From positions 1 to 64,000 of the forward strand of contig SVFO01000012.1 in assembly GCA_015056795.1 (NCBI GenBank): a stretch of 64,000 nt of DNA. The letters run 5' to 3'. This document shows positions 63,910 to 64,000 of this stretch, piece after piece. Each line of letters begins with the position of its first letter. Position 1 is the stretch's first letter. Under the pieces are notes generated by a model that was given only the letters and a program-made list of their open reading frames with translations, did not search any database and was not told where the DNA came from. Source of the stretch: Lachnospiraceae bacterium (GTDB lineage: Bacteria > Bacillota > Clostridia > Lachnospirales > Lachnospiraceae). Position numbers and translations under genes: made by a program.

Positions 63910-64000
63910 ATGGTTTATTTTGTGGGAGCGGGAAGCGGTGCGCCAGATTTGATCACGGTGCGTGGAAAGAACTTGCTGGAAAAGGCGGATGTGATCATCT
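63910..64000 (+). CDS. Cobalt-precorrin-4 methyltransferase-like N-terminus (truncated by window end)
   Basis: [30 protein letters not shown]. Confidence 0.85.
   Translation, partial: MVYFVGAGSGAPDLITVRGKNLLEKADVII

Noticed and set aside
1-64000. CRISPR array
   Set aside because: No set of regularly spaced identical repeats with unique spacers was seen; the 61-bp, 75-nt and 41-42-bp repeats do not fit.

Overview
The window looks like a Clostridia/Lachnospiraceae-type chromosome segment in two parts. (A) Positions 1 to about 9871 are the right-hand part of an integrated element. It carries a CI/LexA-like S24 repressor, a Y-family polymerase, a LexA DNA-binding-domain-only protein, XRE and sigma-like regulators, an excisionase-like protein, a tyrosine integrase, and a defence-type cargo (a HEPN-motif protein plus a DarT/DarG pair). 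It ends at a tRNA 3'-end remnant (likely att site) followed by an intrinsic terminator. (B) Positions about 9977 to 64000 are host-type chromosome: a P1-family peptidase, ParB-HAD and HAD paralogs, a MATE-HATPase fusion, murE-priA-def-fmt-rsmB-rlmN-stp-prkC-rsgA, an XpaC/TelA pair, a GH10 xylanase-PNPOx fusion with an esterase, an HD-GYP protein, then a cobalamin riboswitch and a long cobalamin uptake/biosynthesis region (CbiK-like lipoprotein, btuFCD-like, cobQ, cobT, cobU, cobS, cobC, cbiB, cobD, cbiC, cbiD, start of a cbiF/cobM-like gene) with unrelated genes in between. The most notable unexplained signals are: (i) three dispersed 75-nt near-palindromes whose arms change in a compensatory way (44018-44092 on minus, 49988-50062 and 57333-57407 on plus); (ii) a block of GAA-loop hairpins containing an exact 61-bp direct repeat between priA and def (18281-18530); (iii) a candidate C-rich sRNA (about 14250-14335); (iv) an internal in-frame Shine-Dalgarno/ATG at the domain junction of the xylanase-PNPOx fusion; (v) the HEPN + DarTG cargo next to the attachment site. 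All calls come from reading the sequence; no database search or folding program was run.
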